A stretch of 64,000 nt of DNA from Segniliparus rugosus ATCC BAA-974 (GCF_000185725.2 NZ_KI391954.1:744001-808000); one strand, 5' to 3'. Shown: positions 54,805 to 63,528, counted from the first letter of the stretch. Numbers and translations are program-made. Notes: generated from the sequence alone by a model not told the origin.

Positions 54805-55170
54805 GTGGAAGTCAGCAGCACGACTTTGGAGAACAAGGTCAGTTTCTTTCGGGGGCTGCGGGACGCGGTGCACGTCTTGGCGGGCGACGAGAAGACGCAG
54901 CTGGCGTATTTGCAGCCGCTTTCCGCAGACGTCGACGAGCTCGCGCTGGTTTTCTCCGACCATTACGTGCCGGTGCAGAACTGGTATGCGGAGCTTGGCG
55001 TGGACGCACAAGCCGCTGGCGCGTTGGCCGAGCTCGACCGGCAGCTCGAATCGTTCAGCGGCGCGGAGCACGCGGGCCTGTGGACGTACGAGGCGCTCGA
55101 AAGCGCCGCGCAATGGCAGGTCGTGCGCGACCTGGCCGCGAAAGCCCTCCTGTTGATGGCGGACGCGTAG
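54805..55170 (+). CDS. conserved hypothetical protein
   Basis: A 121-residue, mostly helical acidic protein that I do not recognise. It starts at GTG 54805 after AGAAAGCGG. Helices are suggested by VSFFRGLRDAVHVLAGDEKTQ, YAELGVDAQAAGALAELDRQ and AQWQVVRDLAAKALLLMADA. There is no signal peptide, membrane segment or cysteine. It lies between aroG and the convergent two-component system, 28 bp from the regulator's end, with no terminator in between. A TATGGT hexamer near 54691 could be its promoter. Confidence 0.55.
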   Translation: MEVSSTTLENKVSFFRGLRDAVHVLAGDEKTQLAYLQPLSADVDELALVFSDHYVPVQNWYAELGVDAQAAGALAELDRQLESFSGAEHAGLWTYEALESAAQWQVVRDLAAKALLLMADA

Positions 55171-55197
55171 CCGTCCTCTCGGCGAGCAGGGGCAGGC

Positions 55198-55854
55198 TTA
55201 TCCGGCGGTGACGACGCCCTGGTCGTAGGCGTACACGATGGCCGCGGCCCGGTCGCGCAGGCCGAGTTTGGCGAAGATGCGTCCGATATGGCTTTTCACC
55301 GTCACTTCGGAGATGAACAGCCGCTCCGCGATCTCCGTGTTGTTCGCGCCCCGCGCGATCAGGCGCAGCACCTCGAGCTCGCGCGCGGTGAGCTTGTCCG
55401 AGGCCTGCTTCTGTCGGGCGGAGGGGGCGGTCCGGTAGGCGGCGAGCACACGGGCGGTGACTGCGGGGTCGAGGAATCCGTCGCCCCCTGCGACCGCGCG
55501 CACCGCCCAGATCAGATCCTCGGCGGGGGAGTCCTTCAAGATGAACCCGGCTGCTCCCGCGCGTAGCGCGCCGGACAACAGCTCGTCGTCGTCGAAGGTG
55601 GTGAGCACGAGCACGGGAGGCCCCGAGGCGGCGCGCAGCAGCCGGGTCGCCTCGATGCCGTCGACCTGCTTCATGCGCAGGTCCATGAGGACCAGGTCCG
55701 GTTTGTGCTCTGCCACCGAGGCGGGGACCTCGGAGCCGTCCGAGCATTCACCGACGATGACGAAACCGTCTTTGCGGCGCAAGATCCGGCGCAGGCCGCT
55801 TCGGACAAGCTCCTGGTCGTCGACGAGGAGCACCGCGATGTCAACGTCCGCCAT
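55198..55854 (-). CDS. NarL/LuxR-family response regulator
   Basis: A 218-residue DNA-binding response regulator. The receiver domain has the acidic pair in LLVDDQE, the phospho-acceptor Asp in DLVLMDLRMKQVDG (about 55), Thr/Ser in VLVLTTFDDD and Lys in GFILKDSP. The C-terminal LuxR helix-turn-helix reads LTARELEVLRLIARGANNTE and FISEVTVKSHIGRIFAKLGL. The ATG at 55854 overlaps the kinase gene by 14 bp. The cognate kinase precedes it, and the divergent MmpL-type transporter is a candidate target. Confidence 0.93.
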   Translation of the reverse strand: MADVDIAVLLVDDQELVRSGLRRILRRKDGFVIVGECSDGSEVPASVAEHKPDLVLMDLRMKQVDGIEATRLLRAASGPPVLVLTTFDDDELLSGALRAGAAGFILKDSPAEDLIWAVRAVAGGDGFLDPAVTARVLAAYRTAPSARQKQASDKLTARELEVLRLIARGANNTEIAERLFISEVTVKSHIGRIFAKLGLRDRAAAIVYAYDQGVVTAG

Positions 55855-57067
55855 GCGCCCTCGCCGACTTCCCGGCCTGGAACAGCGGGGCCGGAGCCGC
55901 GCCCTGGTCGAGCGGTATTGCCGCGCGCACCGACCAGCCCTGTGGGACTGGGCCTGCGGACAATTCGCCGCCAAGAAGCTCGACCCGTTGGCGCATTCCG
56001 GCGACGCCGGAGCCCGTCGTGTCGTTCGGGTTCGGCGGAAGGTCGGGCGTGCCGTTGTCGACCGTCAGCTCGGCGCAGCCCTTCGCGATCTGCAGCCTCA
56101 GGACCGCCCGCGCGTTCGGCGCGTGTTTCGCGATATTCGCCAAGGACTCCTGCGCGACCCGGTACAGGCCGAGCCCGACAAGGGCGGAGACGGTCCCGAG
56201 GTCGCCTTTGACTCGGTAGTCCACCGCGACGCCCGCTTGGGCGAAATCGTCCACGAGCGCGCGGATGTCGGCGACTCCCTGCCCAGGGGCTAGTTTGTGC
56301 CCATGTGCGGGGTCCGCGTCCAAAAGCCCCACGGTTCGTCGGATGTCGGCCATGGCCTGGCGGCCGAGACGCTCCGCGTCGAGGAGACCCGCGACCGCGT
56401 CGTCCACGTCGCGATCCTCCTGCAACGCCCGACGGGCCCCGGTGAGGTGGAGCAGGGTGATGGACAGGGAATGGGCGACCACGTCGTGGACCTCCCTGGC
56501 GATCCGGCGCCGCTCCTCGCCCGCGGCCTGCTCGGCGAGGCTTGTCTGGGTCTGTCGGACCTGGAGCAGCAGCTGCTGCTGCAGCTGGAGGATCAGGCCG
56601 ATCGACCAGCCGAAGACGAGGAAGAAGAGCATGTACACCACAGGCTCGATGAGCCTGTGGTTCGCGGCGGCGAAGAGCAAGAACACTGCGGAAGCGGCCG
56701 TTGCCGTCGCGCTGGTCCGGATATTGGACTTCGCGCCGATGGAGCCGACGACGAAGGGCAAGAGGAAAGGCGCCGCGTCCGTGGGGACGGGCGGCCACAG
56801 GAAGAGGAACATCGCGACGGCGACGAGCACGAGCGGCGTGATGATCGCAGGATGGAGCAGCCTTCCCCAAAAGGCGCAGACCAGGCTTTCGGCTGTCGCC
56901 AGCAGAAAGGCCAGCATGAGCAGCGCAGGGCGTTCGAAACCCCGCTGCACGAGCGCGGTGAGGGCGACTGCGGCAGCGCTCCCGTGCATGACCAGCGGCA
57001 CCACCAGAGGGTACGGCAGCGGCATAATGTTGAGGCGGCGCTGGACGAGATCGTGGAGCCGAGGCAT
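55841..57067 (-). CDS. NarL-type sensor histidine kinase (HisKA_3)
   Basis: A 408-residue membrane kinase. Four to six hydrophobic segments fill the first about 155 residues with no large external domain, so the signal is probably sensed within the membrane. The HisKA_3 motif EERRRIAREVHDVVAHSLS (phospho-His about 196) and a HATPase domain with LYRVAQESLANIAKHAPNA and GSGVAGMRQRVELLGGELSA follow. It phosphorylates the regulator encoded next. TAAGCT ends 6 nt before the ATG, again suggesting a leaderless mRNA, although GGAAGA in the spacer could act as a weak ribosome site. Confidence 0.9.
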   Translation of the reverse strand: MPRLHDLVQRRLNIMPLPYPLVVPLVMHGSAAAVALTALVQRGFERPALLMLAFLLATAESLVCAFWGRLLHPAIITPLVLVAVAMFLFLWPPVPTDAAPFLLPFVVGSIGAKSNIRTSATATAASAVFLLFAAANHRLIEPVVYMLFFLVFGWSIGLILQLQQQLLLQVRQTQTSLAEQAAGEERRRIAREVHDVVAHSLSITLLHLTGARRALQEDRDVDDAVAGLLDAERLGRQAMADIRRTVGLLDADPAHGHKLAPGQGVADIRALVDDFAQAGVAVDYRVKGDLGTVSALVGLGLYRVAQESLANIAKHAPNARAVLRLQIAKGCAELTVDNGTPDLPPNPNDTTGSGVAGMRQRVELLGGELSAGPVPQGWSVRAAIPLDQGAAPAPLFQAGKSARAHGGR

Positions 57068-57099
57068 TCTTCCAGCTTAGAGCGTATTCGGAGGAACAC

Positions 57100-57165
57100 A
57101 TCGTGCTTCGGGCGAGATTCCGCCTCCTCCCTCGGTAGGAGGCGGAATCTCGCCCGAAGCACGAT
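57100..57165. repeat. perfect 29-bp inverted repeat in a divergent promoter region
   Basis: Arms 57100-57128 and 57137-57165 are exactly complementary and enclose an 8-nt loop (CCCTCGGT). The element lies between the -10 elements of the kinase gene (to the left) and the transporter gene (to the right), so it should not be part of either mRNA. It could block antisense or read-through transcription, form a cruciform, or be a small mobile remnant. No T-tract flanks it. Confidence 0.85.
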
Positions 57166-57186
57166 GATCGGGCCCCGTCCGTCCCG

Positions 57187-57192
57187 TAGCGT
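57187..57192 (+). promoter_or_regulatory. -10 element of the MmpL-type gene (leaderless)
   Basis: TAGCGT ends 7 nt before the ATG at 57200. The -35 zone begins at the right edge of the 29-bp hairpin. Confidence 0.5.
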
Positions 57193-57199
57193 CGACCCC

Positions 57200-60043
57200 A
57201 TGTGGACCAGACTCGCCTCGTTCTGCTCGCGGTACGCGATCCTCGTCGTCGGCCTGTGGCTGCTCGCGGCAGGAGCGGGCAACCTGCTCGTGCCGCAGCT
57301 CGAACCTGTCTCGCAGACGCACGCCAGGAGCTTTTTCCCCTCGGACACGCCGATCCTGCACACGACGGCGAAGATCGGTCAGTTGTTCGGCGACGGGGAC
57401 ACCATCAACCTCAACTATCTGGTGCTGGAGGACGACCGCCCGCTCGACGAAACCGCGCGGAGCTACTACGACCGGCTGGTCGGGGCGCTGCGCGCCGACT
57501 CGGCGCACGTGCAATCCGTGCAGGACCTCTGGGCGGACCCGATCACGGCCAAAGTGGGAGTCAGCGCCGACGGCAAAGCCGTGTACGCGATGGTGCGCCT
57601 GACCGGCGATGTCGGGAGCGGCCAGGCCAACGAGGCGATCGAGGCCGTGCGGACCATCGTCGCGAGCAACCCGCCGCCGGGCGGGATACACGCGCACATC
57701 ACCGGGCCTGCGACGACGATCACCGATGAGTTCGACGCGATCGACCGGCAGATGCTGATGATCACCGGGGCGACCATCGTGCTCATCACCCTGCTGCTGA
57801 TCGCGGTGTACCGATCCCCGCTCACCGCGCTGATCCCGCTCACCGCCGTTGGGCTCGGCCTGGCCGTCGCACGCCCGATCGTGGCCTTCCTCGGCATGCA
57901 CGACATCATCGAGGTCTCGATCTTCTCCGTGGCCTTGTTGGCCGCGTTGATGCTCGGGGCGACGACGGACTACGGCATCTTCCTCCTTGGCCGCTATCAC
58001 GAGGAGCGCAGGCGCGGGGTGGCGCACGCGGAGGCTCTCGGCGCGGCGAACAGCCAGGTGGGGCCGGTGGTCTTGGCTTCGGGTCTGACCATTGCGGCGG
58101 GGCTGTCCTGCTTGGTGTTCGGCAAGATCAACATGCTGCGCACGGCCGGCCTGCCCTGCGCGATCGGAATCTTGGTTGGCATGGCGAGCTCGTTGACGGT
58201 GCTGCCCGCGCTCATCGGGTTTTTCGGGAGCCGGGGTTGGGCGCAGCCGCGCGCGGCGAAGGCCTCGCGCCGGTGGCGGAGGATCGGCACGGCTGTCGCG
58301 CGTTGGCCGGGTCCGGTCGCCTCGGTCGCTGTCCTCGCGCTGGTCGTGTGCGCGCTGCCGGTGCTTGGCCTTGATCGCGGGTACGTGGAGGCCGCCGCCA
58401 TCCCGGAGACGACGCCGTCCAACCGGGGCTATCAGGCGATGGACCGGCATTTCCCGCCGAACTCCATATTGCCGGAAGTCGTTGTGCTCCAGTCCGACCA
58501 CGACATGCGCAACCCGCAGGGGCTTATCGCTCTGGAGAAGGTCGCCCGGTCCGTCATGGCGGTTCCAGGAGTGCGGATGGTCCAGTCGGCCTCCCGCCCC
58601 GGCGGGACGGTGCCTGCCCAAGCGCAGCTCTCCGACCAGGCCGGGGTCATCGGCGGGCGGCTCGACGAGCAGATGGCCGGGTTGTCCGAGCGGTTGGCCT
58701 CCTTGGACCGGCTGCAATCCGCGCTGAGCGGGTTCTCTTCGGCCATCGCCAAGCTCCAGGCCGGGCTGGACGGCAGCGTCACAGGATTGCGGCAGGTCAA
58801 CGGCGGAGCCGACGGCATGCGCGCGGGCATGGAGCAGCTCCAGGACAACGCGAACACGGTCTCCGGGTATCTCGACCCGCTGCGCGACATCGTGAACGGG
58901 AACCCCAACTGCGCGAACGACGGCATCTGTTCGGTGGTGATGAAGGTGGTCGAGCCGATGGACGGCATGGTGGAGGCCGCCGAAACCCTTGCCAAAGGCT
59001 CGGCCGTCCTTGGCGCGGGTTCGGGCGATATGGCGAAATCGCTCGCCGGGGCGGCGAGCTCCACCCAGTCGATGCGCGCCTCGCTGGGGCAACTGGACGC
59101 GGTGAGCACGCAGCTCTCCCAGGCGATCGGCTCGATCCGCCCGATGTTCGCCGGGCTCACCGACTACTTGCAGGAGCTGAGCGCGGATTTCGCGGGGAGC
59201 GGCGAAGGAGGCTTCTACTTGCCGCAGCGGGCCTGGGACGATCCGACGTTCCGGCAGGCTTCGGCCTTCTTCTTCTCCAAGGACGGCAAGGCGGCCCGCT
59301 TCCTGGTGTTCGAGGACGGCGATGTCTTCGGCCCGGACGGGGCGGACCGGGCTCCGAGGATCCTCTCGGCGATCCACGAGGCCACAAAAGAAGGCACGCT
59401 GGTCGGGAACACCACCAGCATGGTGGGCTACGGCATCGGCACGGCGCAGATGCGCGATTTCGTCGAGCAGGACTTTCTGCTCCTCGCCGTTGTGTCGCTC
59501 ACGATGATCTTCCTCATCATGCTCGTCATGCTGCGCAGCCCGGTCGCGGCGGCAGCGGTGATCGGGACGGTGATCCTTTCCTACCTCTCTGCGTTGGGCG
59601 TCTCCACGCTGATCTGGCAAGACATCATCGGCAGGGAGGTCCACTGGTCCGTCCCGTCGATCGCCATGATCGCCTTGGTGTCGGTCGGCGCGGACTACAA
59701 CTTGTTGTTCGCCCTCCGGATGCGCGAAGAAGTGGAGGCGCACCGGGGCAAGCGGGACGGGTTGCGGACCGGGATGATCCGCGCGTTCGGCGGCACAGGC
59801 GGGGTGGTGACCACGGCGGGCATCGTCTTCGGCATCACCATGTTCGCGATGCTCTCCAGCGACGTCCTCTCCATCGAGGAGGTCGGGACCACGATCGGGG
59901 TCGGCCTGCTCATCGACACGCTGATCGTGCGCACATTCGTCGTGCCGGGGATCGCCAGCCTGCTCGGGCGCTGGTTCTGGTGGCCGCTCCGCTTCAACGG
60001 CGCGGGCGCGGGCCATGCGGCGGAGCCGAGGGCCGCCGCCTAG
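57200..60043 (+). CDS. MmpL-type RND family transporter
   Basis: A 947-residue RND protein exporting lipids or other hydrophobic compounds across the membrane. Two MMPL repeats are visible. The first helix is AILVVGLWLLAAGAGNLLV. ALMLGATTDYGIFLLGRYHEERRRG near residue 250 and ALVSVGADYNLLFALRMREEVE near residue 825 carry the Asp-Tyr pairs of the proton relay. The second external loop (about 410-750) is long and has helical segments suggesting a coiled coil, as in mycobacterial MmpL proteins. Its 3' end overlaps pknL by 4 bp. The divergent two-component system may regulate it. Confidence 0.9.
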   Translation: MWTRLASFCSRYAILVVGLWLLAAGAGNLLVPQLEPVSQTHARSFFPSDTPILHTTAKIGQLFGDGDTINLNYLVLEDDRPLDETARSYYDRLVGALRADSAHVQSVQDLWADPITAKVGVSADGKAVYAMVRLTGDVGSGQANEAIEAVRTIVASNPPPGGIHAHITGPATTITDEFDAIDRQMLMITGATIVLITLLLIAVYRSPLTALIPLTAVGLGLAVARPIVAFLGMHDIIEVSIFSVALLAALMLGATTDYGIFLLGRYHEERRRGVAHAEALGAANSQVGPVVLASGLTIAAGLSCLVFGKINMLRTAGLPCAIGILVGMASSLTVLPALIGFFGSRGWAQPRAAKASRRWRRIGTAVARWPGPVASVAVLALVVCALPVLGLDRGYVEAAAIPETTPSNRGYQAMDRHFPPNSILPEVVVLQSDHDMRNPQGLIALEKVARSVMAVPGVRMVQSASRPGGTVPAQAQLSDQAGVIGGRLDEQMAGLSERLASLDRLQSALSGFSSAIAKLQAGLDGSVTGLRQVNGGADGMRAGMEQLQDNANTVSGYLDPLRDIVNGNPNCANDGICSVVMKVVEPMDGMVEAAETLAKGSAVLGAGSGDMAKSLAGAASSTQSMRASLGQLDAVSTQLSQAIGSIRPMFAGLTDYLQELSADFAGSGEGGFYLPQRAWDDPTFRQASAFFFSKDGKAARFLVFEDGDVFGPDGADRAPRILSAIHEATKEGTLVGNTTSMVGYGIGTAQMRDFVEQDFLLLAVVSLTMIFLIMLVMLRSPVAAAAVIGTVILSYLSALGVSTLIWQDIIGREVHWSVPSIAMIALVSVGADYNLLFALRMREEVEAHRGKRDGLRTGMIRAFGGTGGVVTTAGIVFGITMFAMLSSDVLSIEEVGTTIGVGLLIDTLIVRTFVVPGIASLLGRWFWWPLRFNGAGAGHAAEPRAAA

Positions 60044-61275
60044 CTGAATTGGTGCTCGACGAGGGCGGCCAGCCCGTATCCGGCGATCATCGCGGCTGCT
60101 CCAAAGACCAGCACGACGATGAGCCAGACGGCGGTGCGCCGCCAGTGGACCGAGCGCAGGATCGGGGCGCCCGTCCCAAGTCGGGCGAGTTCCGGCTCGG
60201 GTTCTGCGCCGGGCGCGATGGCCGCGAGGTTGATCGTCGTGTGGTGCTGGCCGGAACTCGGCTCGAAACGCTGTGTCTCGGCCGACGGCGCGTCGCCCGT
60301 CCGAGGGGGGCTCGTCGGCGGGAGGAGGACGATGGCGGGCGGGGCAGGAGGTCTCGCCGTGACCGCTGGCGCGGGCACGGTGTACCGAGGTAGGCCGAGT
60401 TCGGCCCGGATGCGCTCCAAGTCCTCAGCCATGCTCCTCGCGTCGGGGTAGCGATTCCGAAGATCCCGTTCGGTCGCCCGGAGCACCAAATGGTCGAATT
60501 GCATCGGGACGCCGTCCACAGCCCTGCTCGGCGGCGGCACGTCATGGACGAGCCGGGCGCGCGCGAGCTCGGCCGGGCTCGCGCCCGAGAACGGCAGAAC
60601 GCCGGTCAGCAGCTCGTAGAGCACCACGCCGACCGCGTACACGTCGACAGCGGGGGAGACGTCCGCCCAAAAGCCGCCGTCCACCTGCTCGGGCGCGAGG
60701 TAGCCGACCGTGCCGAAAACGTCCGTGCGATCACGCCCGCCCCCGGAGCCCTGCGTCCGGCCAGCGCCCGCAGAGGGCGCGACGCTCCCGAAATCCGCGA
60801 CTTTGACCTCGCCAGTCGTGGAGATCAGGATGTTCTCCGGCTTCACGTCGCCGTGCACGAAGCCGAAGCCGTGGGCCGCGCCGAGCGCTCGAAGCACCGG
60901 CCCCACGAGCGCGGCGGTCGCGTAGGGCGGCATCGCCCCGCGCTCGGCGAGCAACTCGCGCGCAGTGCCGCCCGCGACGTACTCCAGCACCAAGTACGGC
61001 CGTCCGCCCACGGAGCCCTGGTCGTACACCGCGACGAGTCCGGGGTCGGACAGCCGCGCGATGGCCAGCGCCTCGCGTTTGAACCTCTCGTCGATCCTGT
61101 GGTCGCCGTCGAACCGCTCGGCGGCTATTTTCACCGCGACGGTCCGCTCCAAACGCTGGTCGAAGCCTCGGTAGACGACGCACATGCCGCCGGAGCCGAT
61201 CTGCTCGTCCAGCCGGTAGCGCCCGTCGAGGACTCTTCCGGCCAGCGGATCGGACGACGGCGAGGGACGGGTCAT
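60040..61275 (-). CDS. pknL: serine/threonine protein kinase PknL
   Basis: A 411-residue membrane Ser/Thr kinase, equivalent in position and size to M. tuberculosis PknL (Rv2176). The glycine loop is GSGGMCVVYRG, the catalytic Lys is in VAVKIAAE (about 47), DFG is in KVADFGSV (about 158) and APE in YLAPEQ. The catalytic loop reads HGDVKPEN instead of HRD, so it is a non-RD kinase. After a Pro-rich juxtamembrane region a single helix (TAVWLIVVLVFGAAAMIAGYG) ends the protein, with almost no external domain. The ATG at 61275 overlaps the metF-like stop. Confidence 0.9.
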   Translation of the reverse strand: MTRPSPSSDPLAGRVLDGRYRLDEQIGSGGMCVVYRGFDQRLERTVAVKIAAERFDGDHRIDERFKREALAIARLSDPGLVAVYDQGSVGGRPYLVLEYVAGGTARELLAERGAMPPYATAALVGPVLRALGAAHGFGFVHGDVKPENILISTTGEVKVADFGSVAPSAGAGRTQGSGGGRDRTDVFGTVGYLAPEQVDGGFWADVSPAVDVYAVGVVLYELLTGVLPFSGASPAELARARLVHDVPPPSRAVDGVPMQFDHLVLRATERDLRNRYPDARSMAEDLERIRAELGLPRYTVPAPAVTARPPAPPAIVLLPPTSPPRTGDAPSAETQRFEPSSGQHHTTINLAAIAPGAEPEPELARLGTGAPILRSVHWRRTAVWLIVVLVFGAAAMIAGYGLAALVEHQFS

Positions 61276-62297
61276 GCCTTGAAGGTATAGCCCAGGTTGG
61301 TGAGCACCTCCACAGTCGCCTTGCTGAAGTTCATCGTGTTGAAATGCAAGCAGTCCACGCCCTCGGAGACGAGCCGCTGGCACATCTCGGTGGCGAGTTC
61401 GATGCCGATGTCCCGCACTGCCTTGCGGTCCTCCTGCTCGCCGCCCCCAGCGGCTTTCGCGAGCCGCTCCTCGAGCGCGGAGGGAATGGTCTCGCCGGAG
61501 AGGAACACCACTCTGCGCAACGTCTTGAGCGAGGTGATCGTCATGATGCCAGGGATGATCGGCTTGCGCCCCTGCTCTGGGTCGTATGCCGACACCCGGT
61601 CGCGCAGGCGGAGGTAGTCCTCGATGTCGAAGAAGATCTGCGTGATCGAATACTCGGCCCCCGCCCGCAGCTTCTGGACCAAATATTTGGTGTCGTGCTC
61701 GAGGTCGACGGCGCGGTAATGCCCGCGCGGGAACGAGGCCACGCCGACATGGAAGTTCCCGAGCGAACGGACGAGCCGCACGAGGTCCTCGGCGTATTCG
61801 AGGCCGTCGGGGTGCTTGACCCACTCGGCGAACGGGTCGTCGCCCGGAGGGTCGCCGCGCAGCGCGAGGATGTTGTGCACGCCCTGGTCGGCGAACCCCG
61901 CGATGATCGAGCGCAGATCGTCGAGCGTGTGGTCCACGATGGTCAGATGACCCACGACGGGCAGCGTGGTCTCTTTGGCGAGCTGTCCGGTCAGACGGAC
62001 GGTCTTCTCCCTCGTTTTGCCGCCCGCGCCGTAGGTGACGGTCGCGAACGCGGCTCCGAAGCGCTCGAAGACGCGGGCCGCGCGCCACAGCGCCGCCTCT
62101 TCCGCGTCGTTGCGCGGCGGGTAGAACTCGACCGAGAACGGAGTCCGCGTCTGTTTGATCCGCTGCCACTCGTCGACCACCGAATCGCCTGCCTGCGCGG
62201 ATGGCCTCTGCCCGTGTGGGCTCTGCGCCAGCGGGCTCCGTGCTGGCAGGATGGACCGCGACGCGGCGATGCTTTCGGCGAGAGAAGCTGTGCTCAC
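61272..62297 (-). CDS. methylenetetrahydrofolate reductase family protein
   Basis: A 341-residue protein with the MTHFR barrel: TPFSVEFYPPRNDAEEAALW near residue 55, FATVTYGAGGKTREKTVRL, and HLTIVD and NILALRGDPPGDDPF near 140-155. It should reduce 5,10-methylene- to 5-methyl-tetrahydrofolate or be a specialised relative: M. tuberculosis Rv2172c in this position is an atypical MTHFR-like protein. The GTG at 62297 is chosen because TACACT ends 6 nt before it. Its 3' end overlaps pknL by 4 bp, an unusual operon of a folate enzyme with a kinase, conserved in part of the order. Confidence 0.82.
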   Translation of the reverse strand: MSTASLAESIAASRSILPARSPLAQSPHGQRPSAQAGDSVVDEWQRIKQTRTPFSVEFYPPRNDAEEAALWRAARVFERFGAAFATVTYGAGGKTREKTVRLTGQLAKETTLPVVGHLTIVDHTLDDLRSIIAGFADQGVHNILALRGDPPGDDPFAEWVKHPDGLEYAEDLVRLVRSLGNFHVGVASFPRGHYRAVDLEHDTKYLVQKLRAGAEYSITQIFFDIEDYLRLRDRVSAYDPEQGRKPIIPGIMTITSLKTLRRVVFLSGETIPSALEERLAKAAGGGEQEDRKAVRDIGIELATEMCQRLVSEGVDCLHFNTMNFSKATVEVLTNLGYTFKA

Positions 62298-62303
62298 CCG
62301 TTC

Positions 62304-62309
62304 AGTGTA
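62304..62309 (-). promoter_or_regulatory. -10 element of the metF-like gene (leaderless)
   Basis: TACACT on the minus strand ends 6 nt before the GTG at 62297. The divergent idsA2 start is only 50 bp away. Confidence 0.45.
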
Positions 62310-62346
62310 AAAGACACCGACAGACAGTTCTCGGAGATGACGTGCC

Positions 62347-63483
62347 ATGACAATCCCTCACTCGCTTGGCGGCTCGTGGGAGGTCCCCCCGCCCCTTCCG
62401 CAGAGTCCCGCGCAGTCGCTGGGTTTTGTCCAAGCCTTCACGCAGGCGCGGCTGATCGAGTTCCTCGCCGTCCGGCAAGAGGAGGCCGCGCGCATCGGCC
62501 CGCAATTCGCGGACGTGGTCGCGGAGCTGTCGACGTTCGTCCTCGGCTCGGGGAAACGGATCCGGCCCGCGTTCGCGTGGCTGGGCTGGCTCGGGGCCGG
62601 CGGCGACGCGGCCGGGGCCAGCGCGGTCCCCGTGCAGCGCGTGTGCGCGGCCTTGGAGCTGCTCCAAGCAGGTTTGCTCGCCCATGACGACATCATCGAC
62701 CAGTCGGACCTGCGCCGAGGCGAGCCTTCGCTGCACCGCAGGTTCGAAGCGGAGCACAGCCGGGAGCGATGGGCGGGGCGCAGCGAGCGACACGGCGAGG
62801 CGCTCGCCATCCTCGCGGGCGAGCTGGCGTTCGTCTGGGCGGACGATCTGGCTGCGGAGGGCTTGGACGCGGTGACGGAGGCGGACCGGCCCGCTTTCCG
62901 GCGGGCTTGGGCCGCGATGCGGTCCGAAGTGATCGGCGGGCAGTGCCTCGACGTCCTGGCGCAAGCGGGAGGCGACGAGAGCGAAGAGGCTGCGGCGCGG
63001 GTGATCCGGTGGAAGACGGCCTCGTACACGGTCGCCCGCCCCCTGGAGCTCGGCGGAGTCCTCGCCAGGGCCGATGAGGCGTTGCTCACGTTTTACCGCG
63101 GTTTCGGAGAAGACGTGGGCGCGGCGTTCCAACTGCAAGACGATTTGCTCGGCGTGTTCGGCGATCCGGCGGTCACCGGCAAGCCTGCGGGGGACGATGT
63201 GCGCGAGGGCAAGCGAACCGTGCTCGCCGCGCTCGCGCTGAGCGCGGCGCGGTCGGCGGGAAGCGCCGAGGAACAGGCGTTACGGTCGGTTTTCGGACGT
63301 GGCGACGACGATCATGCCGTGGCCGAGGCCGTCGCGATGATTGATCGGCTCGGAGCCAGGGCGCAGGTCCGCGCCCGTATCGAATTCCTGCAGGGGAGGG
63401 CCGCTTCGGCGCTCGCCTCGGCGGCGGTGTCCGGCGCGGCGAAAACAGGACTCGCGGAGCTGACAGCTTCCTTGCTCGCATGA
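62347..63483 (+). CDS. idsA2: polyprenyl synthetase
   Basis: A 378-residue trans-isoprenyl diphosphate synthase making C15-C20 or longer isoprenoid diphosphates. The first Asp-rich motif is in AHDDIIDQSDLRRGEPSLH (about 115-133) and the second in FQLQDDLLGVFGDPAVTGKP (about 261-280). GSGKRIRPAFAW near 70 binds the substrate diphosphate. It is the counterpart of Rv2173 (IdsA2). GGAGA precedes the ATG by about 10 nt. mptA follows on the same strand after 112 bp. Confidence 0.93.
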   Translation: MTIPHSLGGSWEVPPPLPQSPAQSLGFVQAFTQARLIEFLAVRQEEAARIGPQFADVVAELSTFVLGSGKRIRPAFAWLGWLGAGGDAAGASAVPVQRVCAALELLQAGLLAHDDIIDQSDLRRGEPSLHRRFEAEHSRERWAGRSERHGEALAILAGELAFVWADDLAAEGLDAVTEADRPAFRRAWAAMRSEVIGGQCLDVLAQAGGDESEEAAARVIRWKTASYTVARPLELGGVLARADEALLTFYRGFGEDVGAAFQLQDDLLGVFGDPAVTGKPAGDDVREGKRTVLAALALSAARSAGSAEEQALRSVFGRGDDDHAVAEAVAMIDRLGARAQVRARIEFLQGRAASALASAAVSGAAKTGLAELTASLLA

Positions 63484-63522
63484 GCGACTCGCCGTCATCT
63501 GGCGTAGCACCCCAAGATCGGG

Positions 63523-63528
63523 TATTAT
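63523..63528 (+). promoter_or_regulatory. probable -10 element upstream of mptA
   Basis: TATTAT lies 67 bp before the GTG of mptA in the 112-bp idsA2-mptA gap. The gene would have a leader, in agreement with the ribosome site GGAGAGGAG before its start. Confidence 0.35.

Noticed and set aside
57077-60016. A 979-codon minus-strand open frame
   Set aside because: It is antisense to the MmpL-type gene and has no domain pattern.
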